Source: Kitasatospora cinereorecta
Lineage (GTDB): Bacteria > Actinomycetota > Actinomycetes > Streptomycetales > Streptomycetaceae
DNA: 64,000 bases
Assembly: GCF_024172095.1 (NCBI RefSeq)
Contig: NZ_JAMZDX010000003.1
Span: 124,001-188,000 of the forward strand
Direction of reading: 5' to 3'
Positions 10,623 to 20,458 of this stretch are shown piece after piece. A program made the position numbers and the translations under genes. The notes under the pieces are model-generated. The model saw only the letters and a list, made by a program, of their open reading frames with translations, was not told where the DNA came from and did not search any database. The number at the start of each line of letters is the position of its first letter. Position 1 is the stretch's first letter.

Positions 10623-11719
10623 GCACCCCCGAGGAGACCGCCGCCGCGATCGGCGAGTGGGCCACCGCCGCCGAGGCGTACGACCTGCTGACCGTCGACG
10701 TGCCCGCCGAGCACTGGATCGACGCGCTCACCGCCGCCCGCGACGGGCTCGGCCTCACCTTCTTCGACTGGCTCAGCGCCGTCGACGAGCTCGGCGAGGG
10801 CTTCTCCGTCTCCGCGCACCTCGCCGCCGTCGGCGAGCCCGGAACGGTCCGGCACCTGCTGGTCCGCACCCGCGTCCCGCGCGACAAGGCCGTGCTGCCG
10901 ACCGCCACCGGGGTGTACGCCGGCGCGGCCTGGCACGAGCGCGAGACCAACGAGATGTTCGGCATCGACTTCGCCGGCCACCCGCACCTGATCACGCTGC
11001 TGCTGCCGGACGGCTTCGAGGGGCACCCGCTGCGGAAGGACTTCGTCCTGGCCGCGCGGGTCGCCAAGGCCTGGCCGGGCGCGAAGGAGCCGGGCGAGTC
11101 CGACCACGGCGACGGGCCGGCCCGCCGCAAGATGCAGCCCGCCGGCGTCCCCGACCCGAACGAGTGGGGCCCGCTCAAGGGCACCCTCCCGCCCGTCGCC
11201 GAACGTCCCGCCCGGGCCGCCCGCACCCCGCGCGCGGCTGCCGCCGGGGCTGCCGGTGCCGGTGCCGCTGCCGGTGCGGAGGGCGGACCCGCGGTGCGGG
11301 CGGACCGGCCGCGCCGGGCCCGCAGCATCAGCGACGGCTCGGTCAGCCAGACCTCCGCCGCCCCGGACGCCGGGGAGACGCCGCCGGTACGGGCGGACCG
11401 CCCGCGCCGCGCCCGCAGCGTCGGCGACGGCTCGGTCAGCCAGGCCGCCGAGAGCACCGCCCCGGCCACCCCCGACACCCCGGACACCCCGCGCACCCGC
11501 TCCACCGACGCGCCGTGGCACGCCCCGGTCCCGGCCTACGACGCCGAGAAGCCGGCCGCGGAGAAGCCCACGGAGCCGGAGCCGGAGGCAGCCGAGCCTG
11601 CGGAGCCCGAGAAGACCGAGCCCGCCACGCCCGCGAAGCCCGAGGCGCCCGGGGAGCCCGCCGGTCGCGGCGGCGAGGACGATGACGACGACAGTGCGCG
11701 GAACGGAGACGGCGCGTGA
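10619..11719 (+). CDS. nuoC: NADH-quinone oxidoreductase subunit C with long disordered tail
   Basis: The 366-residue protein starts at GTG in a GTGA overlap with nuoB. Residues ~1-190 are the NuoC (30 kDa) domain with [18 protein letters not shown] and [15 protein letters not shown]. The remaining ~175 residues are an Ala/Pro/Glu-rich tail unusual for the family. It contains two copies of a module [11 protein letters not shown].xDGSVSQ starting at residues 226 and 257, and ends in a run of Asp residues. In complete complex I NuoC docks on NuoD, which is missing here. The tail may be a species-specific docking or regulatory arm; this is a guess. Confidence 0.88.
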   Translation: MSTPEETAAAIGEWATAAEAYDLLTVDVPAEHWIDALTAARDGLGLTFFDWLSAVDELGEGFSVSAHLAAVGEPGTVRHLLVRTRVPRDKAVLPTATGVYAGAAWHERETNEMFGIDFAGHPHLITLLLPDGFEGHPLRKDFVLAARVAKAWPGAKEPGESDHGDGPARRKMQPAGVPDPNEWGPLKGTLPPVAERPARAARTPRAAAAGAAGAGAAAGAEGGPAVRADRPRRARSISDGSVSQTSAAPDAGETPPVRADRPRRARSVGDGSVSQAAESTAPATPDTPDTPRTRSTDAPWHAPVPAYDAEKPAAEKPTEPEPEAAEPAEPEKTEPATPAKPEAPGEPAGRGGEDDDDDSARNGDGA

Positions 11720-12675
11720 ACCTTCTCGACACGCTGCTGCGCTGCGTCGCCACGCTCGTCGTGTTCCTGGTGCTGCCGTTGGTGGTGGGCCAGACCGAGC
11801 ACAAGGTGATGGCGCACATGCAGGGCCGCCTCGGCCCGATGTACGCGGGCGGCTTCCACGGCTGGGCCCAGCTGGTCGCGGACGGGGTGAAGTTCGCGCA
11901 GAAGGAGGACGTCGTCCCCAGCGGCGCGGACCGCCGGATCTTCCAGCTGGCCCCGGCGGTGGCGCTGCTGCCGTACCTGCTGGTGCTGCTGGCGATCCCG
12001 GTCGGCCCCGGCGGTTTCGTCGGGCAGGCGATCGACGCGGGCATCTTCTTCGTGCTCGCGGTGATGGGCATCGGCGTGCTCGGTTCGCTGATGGCGGGCT
12101 GGGCGTCGGCCAACAAGTTCTCGCTGCTCGGCGGTCTCCGTACGGCCGCCCAGCTGATGTCGTACGAGCTGCCGATGCTGCTTGCTGCCGCCTCCGTCGC
12201 GATGGCGGCGGGCACGGTCTCGCTGCCGGGCATCGTGGACGCGTTCCACTGGTGGTGGATCCCGTGGCAGACGATCGGCGCGTTCGTGTTCTTCACGGCG
12301 GGCCTGGCCGAGCTGCAGCGTCCGCCGTTCGACATGCCGGTGGCCGACTCGGAGATCATCTTCGGCGCGTACACCGAGTACACGGGTCTGCGCTTCGCGC
12401 TGTTCCTGCTCTCGGAGTACGCGGGCATCGTGGTGGTCTCGGGGCTGACCACGGTGCTGTTCCTGGGCGGCTGGCACGGCCCGTTCTCGGACAGCCTCGG
12501 CTGGCTGTGGACCCTCCTCAAGACCTTCGCGCTGGCGTTCGTGGTGATCTGGCTGCGGGTCACCTACCCCCGGCTGCGCGAGGACCAGCTGATGCGCTTC
12601 GCGTGGACGGTGCTGATCCCGCTCGCGCTGGCCCAGCTGGCCCTGACCGGCATCATCAAGGTGGCGATCTCCTAA
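11716..12675 (+). CDS. nuoH: NADH-quinone oxidoreductase subunit H
   Basis: The 319-residue membrane protein has about eight transmembrane helices. It has the conserved acidic loops of NuoH/ND1: [17 protein letters not shown] near residue 35, [17 protein letters not shown] near 200 and ITEYTG-type [13 protein letters not shown] after it. NuoH forms the membrane wall of the quinone cavity. It starts at GTG with a 4-bp overlap with nuoC, exactly where nuoD-G would be in a complete operon. It ends in TAATG, sharing one base with nuoI. Confidence 0.92.
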   Translation: MNLLDTLLRCVATLVVFLVLPLVVGQTEHKVMAHMQGRLGPMYAGGFHGWAQLVADGVKFAQKEDVVPSGADRRIFQLAPAVALLPYLLVLLAIPVGPGGFVGQAIDAGIFFVLAVMGIGVLGSLMAGWASANKFSLLGGLRTAAQLMSYELPMLLAAASVAMAAGTVSLPGIVDAFHWWWIPWQTIGAFVFFTAGLAELQRPPFDMPVADSEIIFGAYTEYTGLRFALFLLSEYAGIVVVSGLTTVLFLGGWHGPFSDSLGWLWTLLKTFALAFVVIWLRVTYPRLREDQLMRFAWTVLIPLALAQLALTGIIKVAIS

Positions 12676-13223
12676 TGCCCATTCCCGGTAGTGGTCTGGC
12701 CAAGGGCCTGGCCGTCACCCTGCGGACGATGACGCGCAGGAGTGTCACCGCGCAGTACCCGGACGTGCAGCCGGTGCTGCCCCCGCGCAGCCGCGGCGTG
12801 ATCGCGCTGCTGGAGGAGAACTGCACGGTCTGCATGCTGTGCGCCCGCGAGTGCCCGGACTGGTGCATCTACATCGACTCCCACAAGGAGACGCTGCCCG
12901 CCGCCGACCCGAACGCCCGCGCCCGCACCCGCAACGTGCTGGACCGCTTCGCGATCGACTTCTCGCTCTGCATGTACTGCGGCATCTGCATCGAGGTGTG
13001 CCCGTTCGACGCGCTGTTCTGGTCGCCGGAGTTCGAGTACGCGGAGACCGACATCCTGGAGCTCACCCACGAGCGGGAGCGGCTGCGCGAGTGGATGTGG
13101 ACGGTGCCCGCGCCGCCCGCCCACGACCCGGCCGCCGAGGAGCCCAAGGAGATCGCCATGGCCCGCAAGGCCGCCGACAAGCTGGCGGCGGCCGCCGCGG
13201 CCGCCGAGGAGGGTGACGCGTGA
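12675..13223 (+). CDS. nuoI: NADH-quinone oxidoreductase subunit I
   Basis: The 182-residue protein carries two 4Fe-4S ferredoxin motifs: Cys50, 53, 56 and 60 ([11 protein letters not shown]) and Cys99, 102, 105 and 109 ([11 protein letters not shown]). Each motif has the usual CxxCxxCxxxCP spacing and together they hold clusters N6a and N6b. In complex I NuoI relays electrons from NuoG to NuoB; with no NuoG or NuoF here, electrons must enter from another donor such as a ferredoxin. A charged Ala/Lys-rich tail follows residue 150. It overlaps nuoJ by 4 bp. Confidence 0.93.
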   Translation: MPIPGSGLAKGLAVTLRTMTRRSVTAQYPDVQPVLPPRSRGVIALLEENCTVCMLCARECPDWCIYIDSHKETLPAADPNARARTRNVLDRFAIDFSLCMYCGICIEVCPFDALFWSPEFEYAETDILELTHERERLREWMWTVPAPPAHDPAAEEPKEIAMARKAADKLAAAAAAAEEGDA

Positions 13224-13852
13224 GCACGCTGCTCGCCGCGGCCGGTTCGCTGGAGCCGGCCGTCCGCTCCTTCCTCTCCCCGACCGGCCAGGAGATCGTC
13301 TTCCTGCTGGTCGGGATCGCCGTGCTGGGTGCGGCGGTCGTCTCGGTCACCACGAAGCAGCTGGTGCACGCCGCGCTGTGGCTGGTGGTGACGCTCGGCG
13401 GGCTGGCGGTGGAGTTCCTGCTGCTCACGGCGGAGTTCATCGCCTGGGTGCAGGTGCTGATCTACCTGGGCTCGGTGGTGGTCCTGGTGCTGTTCGGCCT
13501 GATGCTGACCCGGGCGCCGATCGGCCGCTCCCCGGACGCCGACTCCGGCAACCGCTGGGTGGCCCTGGCCGTCGCCCTGGCGGCGGCCGGCACGCTGGTC
13601 ACCCTGGTGGTGGACGCGTTCCGGACGTCCTGGATCGACCTGTCCCCGGGCGCCGGGTCCACCGAGGCCACCGGCACCTACCTGTTCCGGTACTGGGTGC
13701 TGCCGTTCGAGGCGCTGTCCGTCCTGCTGCTGGCCGCGCTGGTCGGCGCGATCGTGCTGTCGCGCAACGGCAAGGGCCGGATCCCCCGCCCCCGCCCCGG
13801 GAAGCTGCGCACCCCCGTCCGGTCCGTCACCGCCGCGTCGAAGGAGCGCTGA
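13220..13852 (+). CDS. nuoJ: NADH-quinone oxidoreductase subunit J
   Basis: The 210-residue protein has five predicted membrane helices, with the conserved stretch [20 protein letters not shown] in the third, typical of NuoJ/ND6. The last 25 residues are basic and Pro-rich. It starts at GTG in a GTGA overlap with nuoI, and its stop is immediately followed by the GTG of nuoK. Confidence 0.9.
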   Translation: MSTLLAAAGSLEPAVRSFLSPTGQEIVFLLVGIAVLGAAVVSVTTKQLVHAALWLVVTLGGLAVEFLLLTAEFIAWVQVLIYLGSVVVLVLFGLMLTRAPIGRSPDADSGNRWVALAVALAAAGTLVTLVVDAFRTSWIDLSPGAGSTEATGTYLFRYWVLPFEALSVLLLAALVGAIVLSRNGKGRIPRPRPGKLRTPVRSVTAASKER

Positions 13853-14209
13853 GTGCACCTCGCCTATCCCGCCGTCCTCGCCGCGCTGCTGTTCTGCGTC
13901 GGCGTCTACGGCGTGCTCGCCCGGCGGAACGTCGTCCTGGTGCTGATGTCCGTGGAGCTGATGCTCAACGCGGTCAACCTCAACCTGGTCGCCTTCGACG
14001 CCTGGCTGCGCGACGCATTGCACGCCGGACAGGCCCTGACCCTGTTCACCATCACCGTCGCCGCCGCCGAGATCGGCCTGGGCCTGGCGATCGTGCTGCT
14101 GGTCTTCCGCACCCGGGGCACCGCCGACGTCGACCGGATCACCGCGCTCGGCGACCCGGCGGAGGCCGCCGACGAGACCGCGACCGAGGAAGCGCAGGCC
14201 GCCGCATGA
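13853..14209 (+). CDS. nuoK: NADH-quinone oxidoreductase subunit K
   Basis: The 118-residue protein has three transmembrane helices. The two buried glutamates important for proton translocation are present in [12 protein letters not shown] and [11 protein letters not shown]. An Asp/Glu/Ala-rich tail of about 20 residues extends beyond the usual ~100-residue length. It starts at GTG directly after the nuoJ stop and overlaps nuoL by 4 bp. Confidence 0.92.
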   Translation: MHLAYPAVLAALLFCVGVYGVLARRNVVLVLMSVELMLNAVNLNLVAFDAWLRDALHAGQALTLFTITVAAAEIGLGLAIVLLVFRTRGTADVDRITALGDPAEAADETATEEAQAAA

Positions 14210-16242
14210 ACCTCGCCCTGCCGATCCTCGTCCCCGTGCTGCCCGCGCTCGGCGCGGCCGCCACCCTGGCCACCGGCCGCCGGGTGCCCGGTCTGGCCCG
14301 GCCGCTGGCGGTCCTCCCGGTCGCGGTCTCCGCGGTGCTCGCCCTGGTGGTCGCACTCCAGCTGGGCACCGGAACCACCCTGAGCGCCGGGACCGAGCTT
14401 ACCCCGACCGGCGGCCCGCACCTCACGCTCGCCCTCTACCTGGACGGCTACTCCTCGCTGATCTCGGTGCTGGTCGGCGTGGTCGCCACCTGCGTGCAGG
14501 TCTACTCGACCGCGTACCTGAAGGACGACCCGCGCTACCCCTCGTACGCGGCGCTGGTCTCGCTGTTCACCGCGGCGATGTTCCTGGTCGTCTACTCCGG
14601 CGACCTGATCGTGCTGCTGGTCGGCTGGGAGGTGATGGGCATCTGCTCGTACTTCCTGATCGGCCACCACTGGGAGACCGCGGACGCCCGCTCCGCCTCG
14701 CTGAAGGCGTTCCTGGTCACCAAGCTCGGCGACGTGCCGTTCCTGTTCGGCATCTTCCTGCTGGGCGCCGACGCCGGGACCTTCCGGATCCAGGGCGTGC
14801 TGTCCGCCGCCGCCCAGGGCCGGCTCGGCCACCCGACGCTGATCGCGCTGCTGCTGCTGGCCGGTGTGGCCGGCAAGAGCGCGCAGTTCCCGCTGCACAC
14901 CTGGCTCCCGGACGCGATGGCCGGCCCGACCCCGGTCTCGGCGCTGATCCACGCCGCCACCATGGTCGCCGCCGGCATCTACCTGGTGGCCCGGCTGCTG
15001 CCGGTCTTCCTGCTCTCCGGCGCCGCGCTGGTGGTGCTGTCGGTGATGGCGGCCGTGACCATGGTCGGTTCGGCGCTGTGCGCGCTCGCCCAGGACGACC
15101 TGAAGCGGGTGCTGGCCTATTCGACCGTCGGCCAGCTCGGCTACATGGCGGGCGCGCTGGCCGCCGGCGACCGCGAGGCGGCCGTTTTCCACCTGGTCAG
15201 CCACGGCGCGTTCAAGGCGCTGCTGTTCCTGTCCGCCGGTGTGGTGATCCATGCCGCGCACACCAACTCCATCTCCGCGATGTCCCGGATGGACGGCCTG
15301 CGCCGCCGCGTCCCGGACGCCTACTGGACGATGGGCATCGGCCTGGTCGCCCTGGTCGGGCTGCCGCCGTTCTCCGGCTTCTTCTCCAAGGAGGCGGTGC
15401 TCACCGCCGCCGAGCACGCCGCGACCGGCGAGGCGATCACCAACGGGCTCGCCCCGGCCTCGGCCGTGCCGAGCGCCGCCGGCTGGATCGTGCTGGTCGC
15501 CGGTTCGCTGACCGCGCTGCTGACCGCCGCGTACGGAGCCCGGCTGTGGCTGGTCGCCTTCCACGGGCGGGCCCTCCCCGAGCCGTCCCCGGCCCAGGTG
15601 GCGGCCAACGGCCACGAGGCCGGCGCCCCGTACTCGCCGGAGATCGACGAGGCCGACCCGGCCGAGGCCGAGCCCTCGGCGATGCGCTGGCCGCTGTGGG
15701 TGCTGGCGGTCCCGACCATGGGCTTCGGCATCGCGGGGGTGCGCTCCGACTGGCTGCCCGCCCTGCTGGACGGCGGATCGCTGCGCCCGTCCCTGGAGAC
15801 CTCGGTGATCGGCACCGGCCTCGCGGTGGCCGGCCTGCTGATCGCGTACGCCGCCTGGCGCACCGCTGCCGCCCGGCAGACCGCCGTCCGCCTGCAGACC
15901 CCGGACCGGGTGCCCGAGCAGGCCGGTCCGCCCGCCGTCGAGCAGCTGCCGGCCGACCCGGGCCGCACCCTCCTCGGCCCGCTGTTCGGCCCCGCCCAGC
16001 ACGGCTTCGGCGTGGACCGGCTGTACAGCGCGCTGTTCGTGCGACCCACGGCCGCCGCGGCGCGACTGGTGCAGTTCCTCGACCGCGAGGTCGTCGAGAC
16101 CTACGTGCGCGGCGCCGGCACCGGCACCAACGCGCTCGGCTGGCTGGTCCGCCGGGCGCAGAACGGTAACGCCCAGGCGTACCTGAGCGCGCTGGTGGCC
16201 GGGGCCGTCCTGCTCGCCGTTTTGGTGGCGGTCGGCTCATGA
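14206..16242 (+). CDS. nuoL: NADH-quinone oxidoreductase subunit L (antiporter-like)
   Basis: The 678-residue protein is the largest membrane subunit. The N-terminal motif [28 protein letters not shown] is split by coordinates around residues 76-105, and the core has [15 protein letters not shown] with the key Glu, [15 protein letters not shown] and [15 protein letters not shown]. Its C-terminal half supplies the amphipathic arm and last helix. NuoL pumps protons or cations and stabilises the membrane arm. The ATG at 14206 overlaps nuoK by 4 bp. Confidence 0.92.
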   Translation: MNLALPILVPVLPALGAAATLATGRRVPGLARPLAVLPVAVSAVLALVVALQLGTGTTLSAGTELTPTGGPHLTLALYLDGYSSLISVLVGVVATCVQVYSTAYLKDDPRYPSYAALVSLFTAAMFLVVYSGDLIVLLVGWEVMGICSYFLIGHHWETADARSASLKAFLVTKLGDVPFLFGIFLLGADAGTFRIQGVLSAAAQGRLGHPTLIALLLLAGVAGKSAQFPLHTWLPDAMAGPTPVSALIHAATMVAAGIYLVARLLPVFLLSGAALVVLSVMAAVTMVGSALCALAQDDLKRVLAYSTVGQLGYMAGALAAGDREAAVFHLVSHGAFKALLFLSAGVVIHAAHTNSISAMSRMDGLRRRVPDAYWTMGIGLVALVGLPPFSGFFSKEAVLTAAEHAATGEAITNGLAPASAVPSAAGWIVLVAGSLTALLTAAYGARLWLVAFHGRALPEPSPAQVAANGHEAGAPYSPEIDEADPAEAEPSAMRWPLWVLAVPTMGFGIAGVRSDWLPALLDGGSLRPSLETSVIGTGLAVAGLLIAYAAWRTAAARQTAVRLQTPDRVPEQAGPPAVEQLPADPGRTLLGPLFGPAQHGFGVDRLYSALFVRPTAAAARLVQFLDREVVETYVRGAGTGTNALGWLVRRAQNGNAQAYLSALVAGAVLLAVLVAVGS

Positions 16243-16285
16243 CCCAGACCTCTCGTCCCGTCCCGGCACGCCCAGGGAGCACCCG

Positions 16286-17821
16286 GTGAACGCAGTCCTC
16301 ATCGCCCTCCTGGTGCTGCCCCTGCTCGGCGCGGCCCTCACCCTGGCACCGATCCCGGACCGGCTCGCCCCGCGCCTCGGCACGGCGGTCACCGGCGCGG
16401 CGCTGGCGCTGAGCATCGCGCTCGCCGCCGGCTTCGACCAGGACCACCCCAGCCGGATGCAGGCCGTCACCGACGTCTCCTGGATCCCGTCCCTGGACAT
16501 CCGCTTCCACCTCGGCGTGGACGGCATCTCGCTGCCGCTGCTGGTGCTCACCGCGCTGCTCACCTTCCTCTGCGCGGTGTACTCCACCAGGCGGATGCCG
16601 AGCGGGGACGGCGTGCCGGGTGCCCGGTCGTTCACCGGTCTGCTGCTCCTGCTGGAGGTCGGCATGCTGGCCACCTTCGCGGTGCTGGACCTGGTGCTGT
16701 TCTTCCTGGCCTTCGAGATCGTGCTGATCCCGATGTACTTCCTGATCGCCCGCTGGGGCAGCGGGGCGAAGGTGTTCGCGGCCAACCGCTTCATCCTCTA
16801 CACGCTGCTCGGCTCGGCCGTGATGCTGCTCGGCTTCCTGCTGATCGGCGTCAAGGCCGGGACCTTCGACATGACCCGGCTGGCCGACGCGCACGGCGCC
16901 GGCCTGAGCCACACCACCCAGGTGGTCGCCGGGCTGGCCATCCTGCTCGGCCTCGCCGTCAAGGCGCCGGCCTGGCCGCTGCACAGCTGGCTGCCGGACG
17001 CGCACACCGCCGCCCCGACCGTCGGCTCGGTGCTGCTGGCCGGCGTGCTGCTGAAGATGGGCACCTACGGCCTGGTCCGGGTGTGGCTGCCGATCGTCCC
17101 GGACGGCGCCGCGACCTTCGCCCCGTACCTGGGCGCGTTCGCCGCGGTCGGCATCCTGTACGGCTCGCTGGCCTGCCTGGCACTGGCCCGCCCGGGCGCC
17201 AAGGGCGACCTGAAGCGCCTGATCGCCTACTCCTCGGTCGGCCACATGGGCTTCGTGCTGCTGGGCATCGCCTCGCTCACCCAGAGCGGGGTCAACGGCG
17301 CGCTGTTCGCCAACATCGCCCACGGCCTGATCACCGGCCTGCTGTTCTTCCTGGTCGGCGCGGTCAAGGACCGCTACGGCACCGCCGACCTGGACACCCT
17401 GTCCGGGACCACCGGCGCGGCGCTGTACGGGCGGGCCCCGCGGATCGGCGGCCTGCTCGCCTTCGCCGCCGTGGCCAGCCTCGGACTGCCCGGCCTGGCC
17501 GGCTTCTGGGGCGAACTGCTCTCGATGTTCGGCGCCTTCGACCCGGCCGCCGGACTCTCCCGCCCGGCTTTCGTCACCTACATGGTGGCGGCCGGCATCG
17601 GCACCCTGCTGACCGCGGCCTACCTGCTGATCGTGGTCAAGCGGGTCTGCATGGGCGACCCGAAGCAGCCCGCGCCGGTCACCGACCTGCCGGACCTGAA
17701 GGCCTACGAGGCCGTCAGCTGGACGCCGCTGGCCGCGCTCACCGTGGTGGCGGGCCTGTGGCCGGCCCTGCTGCTGAGCCTCTCCGACCCGGCCGTGAAG
17801 CACCTCCTCGGGGGTGGCTGA
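16286..17821 (+). CDS. nuoM: NADH-quinone oxidoreductase subunit M (antiporter-like)
   Basis: The 511-residue protein has about 14 transmembrane helices and family motifs: FHLGVDGISLPLLVLTALL, LFFLAFEIVLIPMYFLI with the essential Glu, KAPAWPLHSWLPDAHTAAP and LKRLIAYSSVGHMGFV. It starts at GTG seven bases after AGGGAG. The 43-bp gap after nuoL is the widest in the operon. Its stop overlaps the nuoN start (ATGA). Confidence 0.92.
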   Translation: MNAVLIALLVLPLLGAALTLAPIPDRLAPRLGTAVTGAALALSIALAAGFDQDHPSRMQAVTDVSWIPSLDIRFHLGVDGISLPLLVLTALLTFLCAVYSTRRMPSGDGVPGARSFTGLLLLLEVGMLATFAVLDLVLFFLAFEIVLIPMYFLIARWGSGAKVFAANRFILYTLLGSAVMLLGFLLIGVKAGTFDMTRLADAHGAGLSHTTQVVAGLAILLGLAVKAPAWPLHSWLPDAHTAAPTVGSVLLAGVLLKMGTYGLVRVWLPIVPDGAATFAPYLGAFAAVGILYGSLACLALARPGAKGDLKRLIAYSSVGHMGFVLLGIASLTQSGVNGALFANIAHGLITGLLFFLVGAVKDRYGTADLDTLSGTTGAALYGRAPRIGGLLAFAAVASLGLPGLAGFWGELLSMFGAFDPAAGLSRPAFVTYMVAAGIGTLLTAAYLLIVVKRVCMGDPKQPAPVTDLPDLKAYEAVSWTPLAALTVVAGLWPALLLSLSDPAVKHLLGGG

Positions 17822-19368
17822 TGTCCTCGACTCCTGACCTGGGGCAGCCCGTCATGACCACGCTCGCCGTCGCCGACCCGGGCGGCCTCATCCAGTCCGT
17901 CGACTGGGTGGCGGTCGCGCCCCCGCTGATCGCCGCCCTGGTCGGACTGGTCGTGCTGCTGGCCGATCTCTTCCTGCCGGACGCCCGGAAGAAGACCCTC
18001 GGCTGGATCTCCACCGCCGGCCTGGCCCTCTCCCTGGTCGCCCTGCTGCCGCTCGCGACGGGCGGCACCCGGTCGACCTTCTGCCTGCCGGACGCCGGCT
18101 GCAGTTACGTGGCCGACCGCTTCGCCCTGGTCTTCCAGCTGCTCGCGCTCGGCGGCGCGCTGCTCACCGCCCTGCTCTCGCTGCACACCGTGGCGGAGGA
18201 GAAGCTGCCCGGCGGCGAGTACTGGTTCCTGCTGCTGAGCAGCGCCGGCGGCGCCGCCCTGCTGCCCGCCGCGCGCGACCTGGCCACCCTGGTCATCGCC
18301 CTGGAGGTGGCCTCGCTGCCGGCCTTCGCGCTGGTGGCGCTGCGCCGCGACGGCCGCGGCGCGGAGAGCGCGCTGAAGTTCTTCCTCTCCTCGGTGACCG
18401 CGACCGCGGTGATGCTGCTCGGCGTCAGCTTCGTGTACGCGGCGAGCGGCAGCATCCACCTCACCGCGGTGGCCGACGGCCTGGCCCACGCGCCGGCGCA
18501 GCTGAAGCCGCTGGCCGAGGCTGGCGCGGTGCTCACCCTGGTCGGCTTCGCCTTCAAGGTGGCCGCGGTGCCGTTCCACTTCTGGGTGCCGGACACCTAC
18601 ACCGGCGCCCCGCTGCCGGTGGCCGGCTACCTCTCGGTGGTCGGCAAGGCCTCCGGCCTGGCCGGTCTCGCCCTGGTGACCACGCTGGCCTTCCGCCCGT
18701 ACGGGCACACCTGGGGCCTGGTGCTGGCGGTGCTCGCCGCGCTCACCATGACGGCGGGCAACGTCGGCGCGCTGCGCCAGCGGGCCGCCACCCGGTACAG
18801 CGCCGTCCGCCTGCTGGCCTGGTCCTCGGTCGGCCAGGCGGGCTACCTGCTGGTGCCGCTGGCCGCGGCCGGGTACGCCGGGTCGGCGCAGCCGCTGGGG
18901 GCGACGGTGGCGTACGCGCTGATCTACGGCCTGGTCAACCTGGGCGCGTTCGGCGTGGTCGCGGTGGTGGCCCGCTCGGGCGCGACCCGGCTGGACGACT
19001 TCCGCGGCCTGTTCGCCCGGGACCGCTGGTCGGCGCTGGCGCTGGCGTTCTTCCTGCTCTGCCTGGCCGGTCTGCCGCCGGGCGTGGTGGGCCTGTTCGG
19101 CAAGGTCGTGGTGTTCCGGGCGGCGGTGGACGCCGGCCTGGGCTGGCTGGCGGTGGTGATGGCGGTCAATGTGGTGATCGCCCTGTACTACTACCTGGTG
19201 TGGACGGCGAAGCTGTTCGCCCCGGCCGAGCAGGACCGGCCCGAGCCGGTGGCCGGACGGGTGCCCGGGCCACTGGCCGCCACCCTGGGCCTGGCCGCGT
19301 CCGGCGCCGTGGTGCTGTCGGTCGCCCCCGAGCTGGTGCTCCAGGTGGTGAACGGCGCGCTGTTCTGA
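17821..19368 (+). CDS. nuoN: NADH-quinone oxidoreductase subunit N (antiporter-like)
   Basis: The 515-residue protein has about 14 transmembrane helices and NuoN signatures: LVIALEVASLPAFALVAL with the key Glu, AFKVAAVPFHFWVPDTYTG, RLLAWSSVGQAGYLL and LAGLPPGVVGLFGK. It is the third antiporter-like subunit of the membrane arm. It starts at ATG in an ATGA overlap with nuoM. It is the last nuo gene; htpX follows after 106 bp. Confidence 0.92.
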   Translation: MSSTPDLGQPVMTTLAVADPGGLIQSVDWVAVAPPLIAALVGLVVLLADLFLPDARKKTLGWISTAGLALSLVALLPLATGGTRSTFCLPDAGCSYVADRFALVFQLLALGGALLTALLSLHTVAEEKLPGGEYWFLLLSSAGGAALLPAARDLATLVIALEVASLPAFALVALRRDGRGAESALKFFLSSVTATAVMLLGVSFVYAASGSIHLTAVADGLAHAPAQLKPLAEAGAVLTLVGFAFKVAAVPFHFWVPDTYTGAPLPVAGYLSVVGKASGLAGLALVTTLAFRPYGHTWGLVLAVLAALTMTAGNVGALRQRAATRYSAVRLLAWSSVGQAGYLLVPLAAAGYAGSAQPLGATVAYALIYGLVNLGAFGVVAVVARSGATRLDDFRGLFARDRWSALALAFFLLCLAGLPPGVVGLFGKVVVFRAAVDAGLGWLAVVMAVNVVIALYYYLVWTAKLFAPAEQDRPEPVAGRVPGPLAATLGLAASGAVVLSVAPELVLQVVNGALF

Positions 19369-19474
19369 CCTGTGCGACAGTGCACAGGGAACGAACGGCC
19401 GACGGTCCGCCGTTGATCCCGGCAGAGGATGAGTCGCAGAAGGCTTCCCATCGCACCATCACGGAGGGCCTGCA

Positions 19475-20338
19475 GTGCACCGCCACCACAACGGTTTGCG
19501 GACGGCCGTACTTCTCGGCGGTCTGTCCGCGCTGATCCTGGTGATCGGCAGCTTCTTCGGCCGGACCGGGCTGCTGGTGGCCCTGGTGATCGCGCTCGGC
19601 ACCAACGCGTACGCCTACTGGAACAGCGACAAGCTGGCGCTGCGCGCGATGCGGGCCCGGCCGGTCAGCGAGATCGAGGCACCGCAGCTGTACCGGATCG
19701 TCCGGGAACTCTCCACCTCGGCCCGGCAGCCGATGCCGCGGCTCTACCTCTCGCCCACCCCGGCGCCGAACGCCTTTGCCACCGGCCGCAACCCGCGCAA
19801 CGCGGCGGTCTGCTGCACCGACGGCATCCTGCAACTGTTGGACGAGCGCGAGCTGCGCGGCGTGCTCGGCCACGAGCTGAGCCACGTCTACAACCGCGAC
19901 ATCCTGATCTCCTCGGTGGCCGGGGCGCTGGCCTCGGTGGTGATGTTCCTGGTGAACTTCGCCTGGTTGATCCCGGTCGGCCGCAGCGACGACGACGAGG
20001 GGCCCGGCCTGATCGGGCTGCTGCTGATCATGATCCTGGGGCCGATCGCGGCCGGTCTGATCCAGCTGGCGGTGAGCCGCTCCCGCGAGTACCAGGCCGA
20101 CGCCGACGGCGCCCGGATCACCGGTGACCCGCTCGCCCTGGCCAGCGCGCTGCGCAAGCTGGAGACCGGCACCCAGCGCGCGCCGCTGCCGCCGGAGCCG
20201 CAGCTGCAGACCGCCAGCCACATGATGATCGCCAACCCGTTCCGGCCGGGCGAGGTCGGCGCCAAGCTGTTCTCCACCCACCCGCCGATGCGCGAGCGGA
20301 TCGCCCGCCTGGAGCAGCTGGCCGGCTACCGCCGCTGA
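19475..20338 (+). CDS. htpX: HtpX-type M48 membrane zinc metalloprotease
   Basis: The 287-residue protein starts at GTG after a CGGAGGG site. Two N-terminal membrane helices (about 10-45) precede the zinc site H133-E134-L-S-H137, with the third ligand Glu205 in [11 protein letters not shown]. Two further hydrophobic segments lie between them (about 145-168 and 178-200). HtpX proteases digest damaged membrane proteins. The position straight after nuoN recalls the second nuo locus of Streptomyces coelicolor, where an htpX-like gene also follows, and suggests membrane-protein quality control for that complex. Confidence 0.88.
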   Translation: MHRHHNGLRTAVLLGGLSALILVIGSFFGRTGLLVALVIALGTNAYAYWNSDKLALRAMRARPVSEIEAPQLYRIVRELSTSARQPMPRLYLSPTPAPNAFATGRNPRNAAVCCTDGILQLLDERELRGVLGHELSHVYNRDILISSVAGALASVVMFLVNFAWLIPVGRSDDDEGPGLIGLLLIMILGPIAAGLIQLAVSRSREYQADADGARITGDPLALASALRKLETGTQRAPLPPEPQLQTASHMMIANPFRPGEVGAKLFSTHPPMRERIARLEQLAGYRR

Positions 20339-20458
20339 CCGTGCGTCGGCGGGCCGCCCGGGCGACACCCCGGCGGCCCGCCCGGCGTGGCATCCGCCGC
20401 CCGCCGCCGCCACTGGGCACGCTGGACCGATGGCCCGGCGAGCGGAGGTGCGGCCGCG

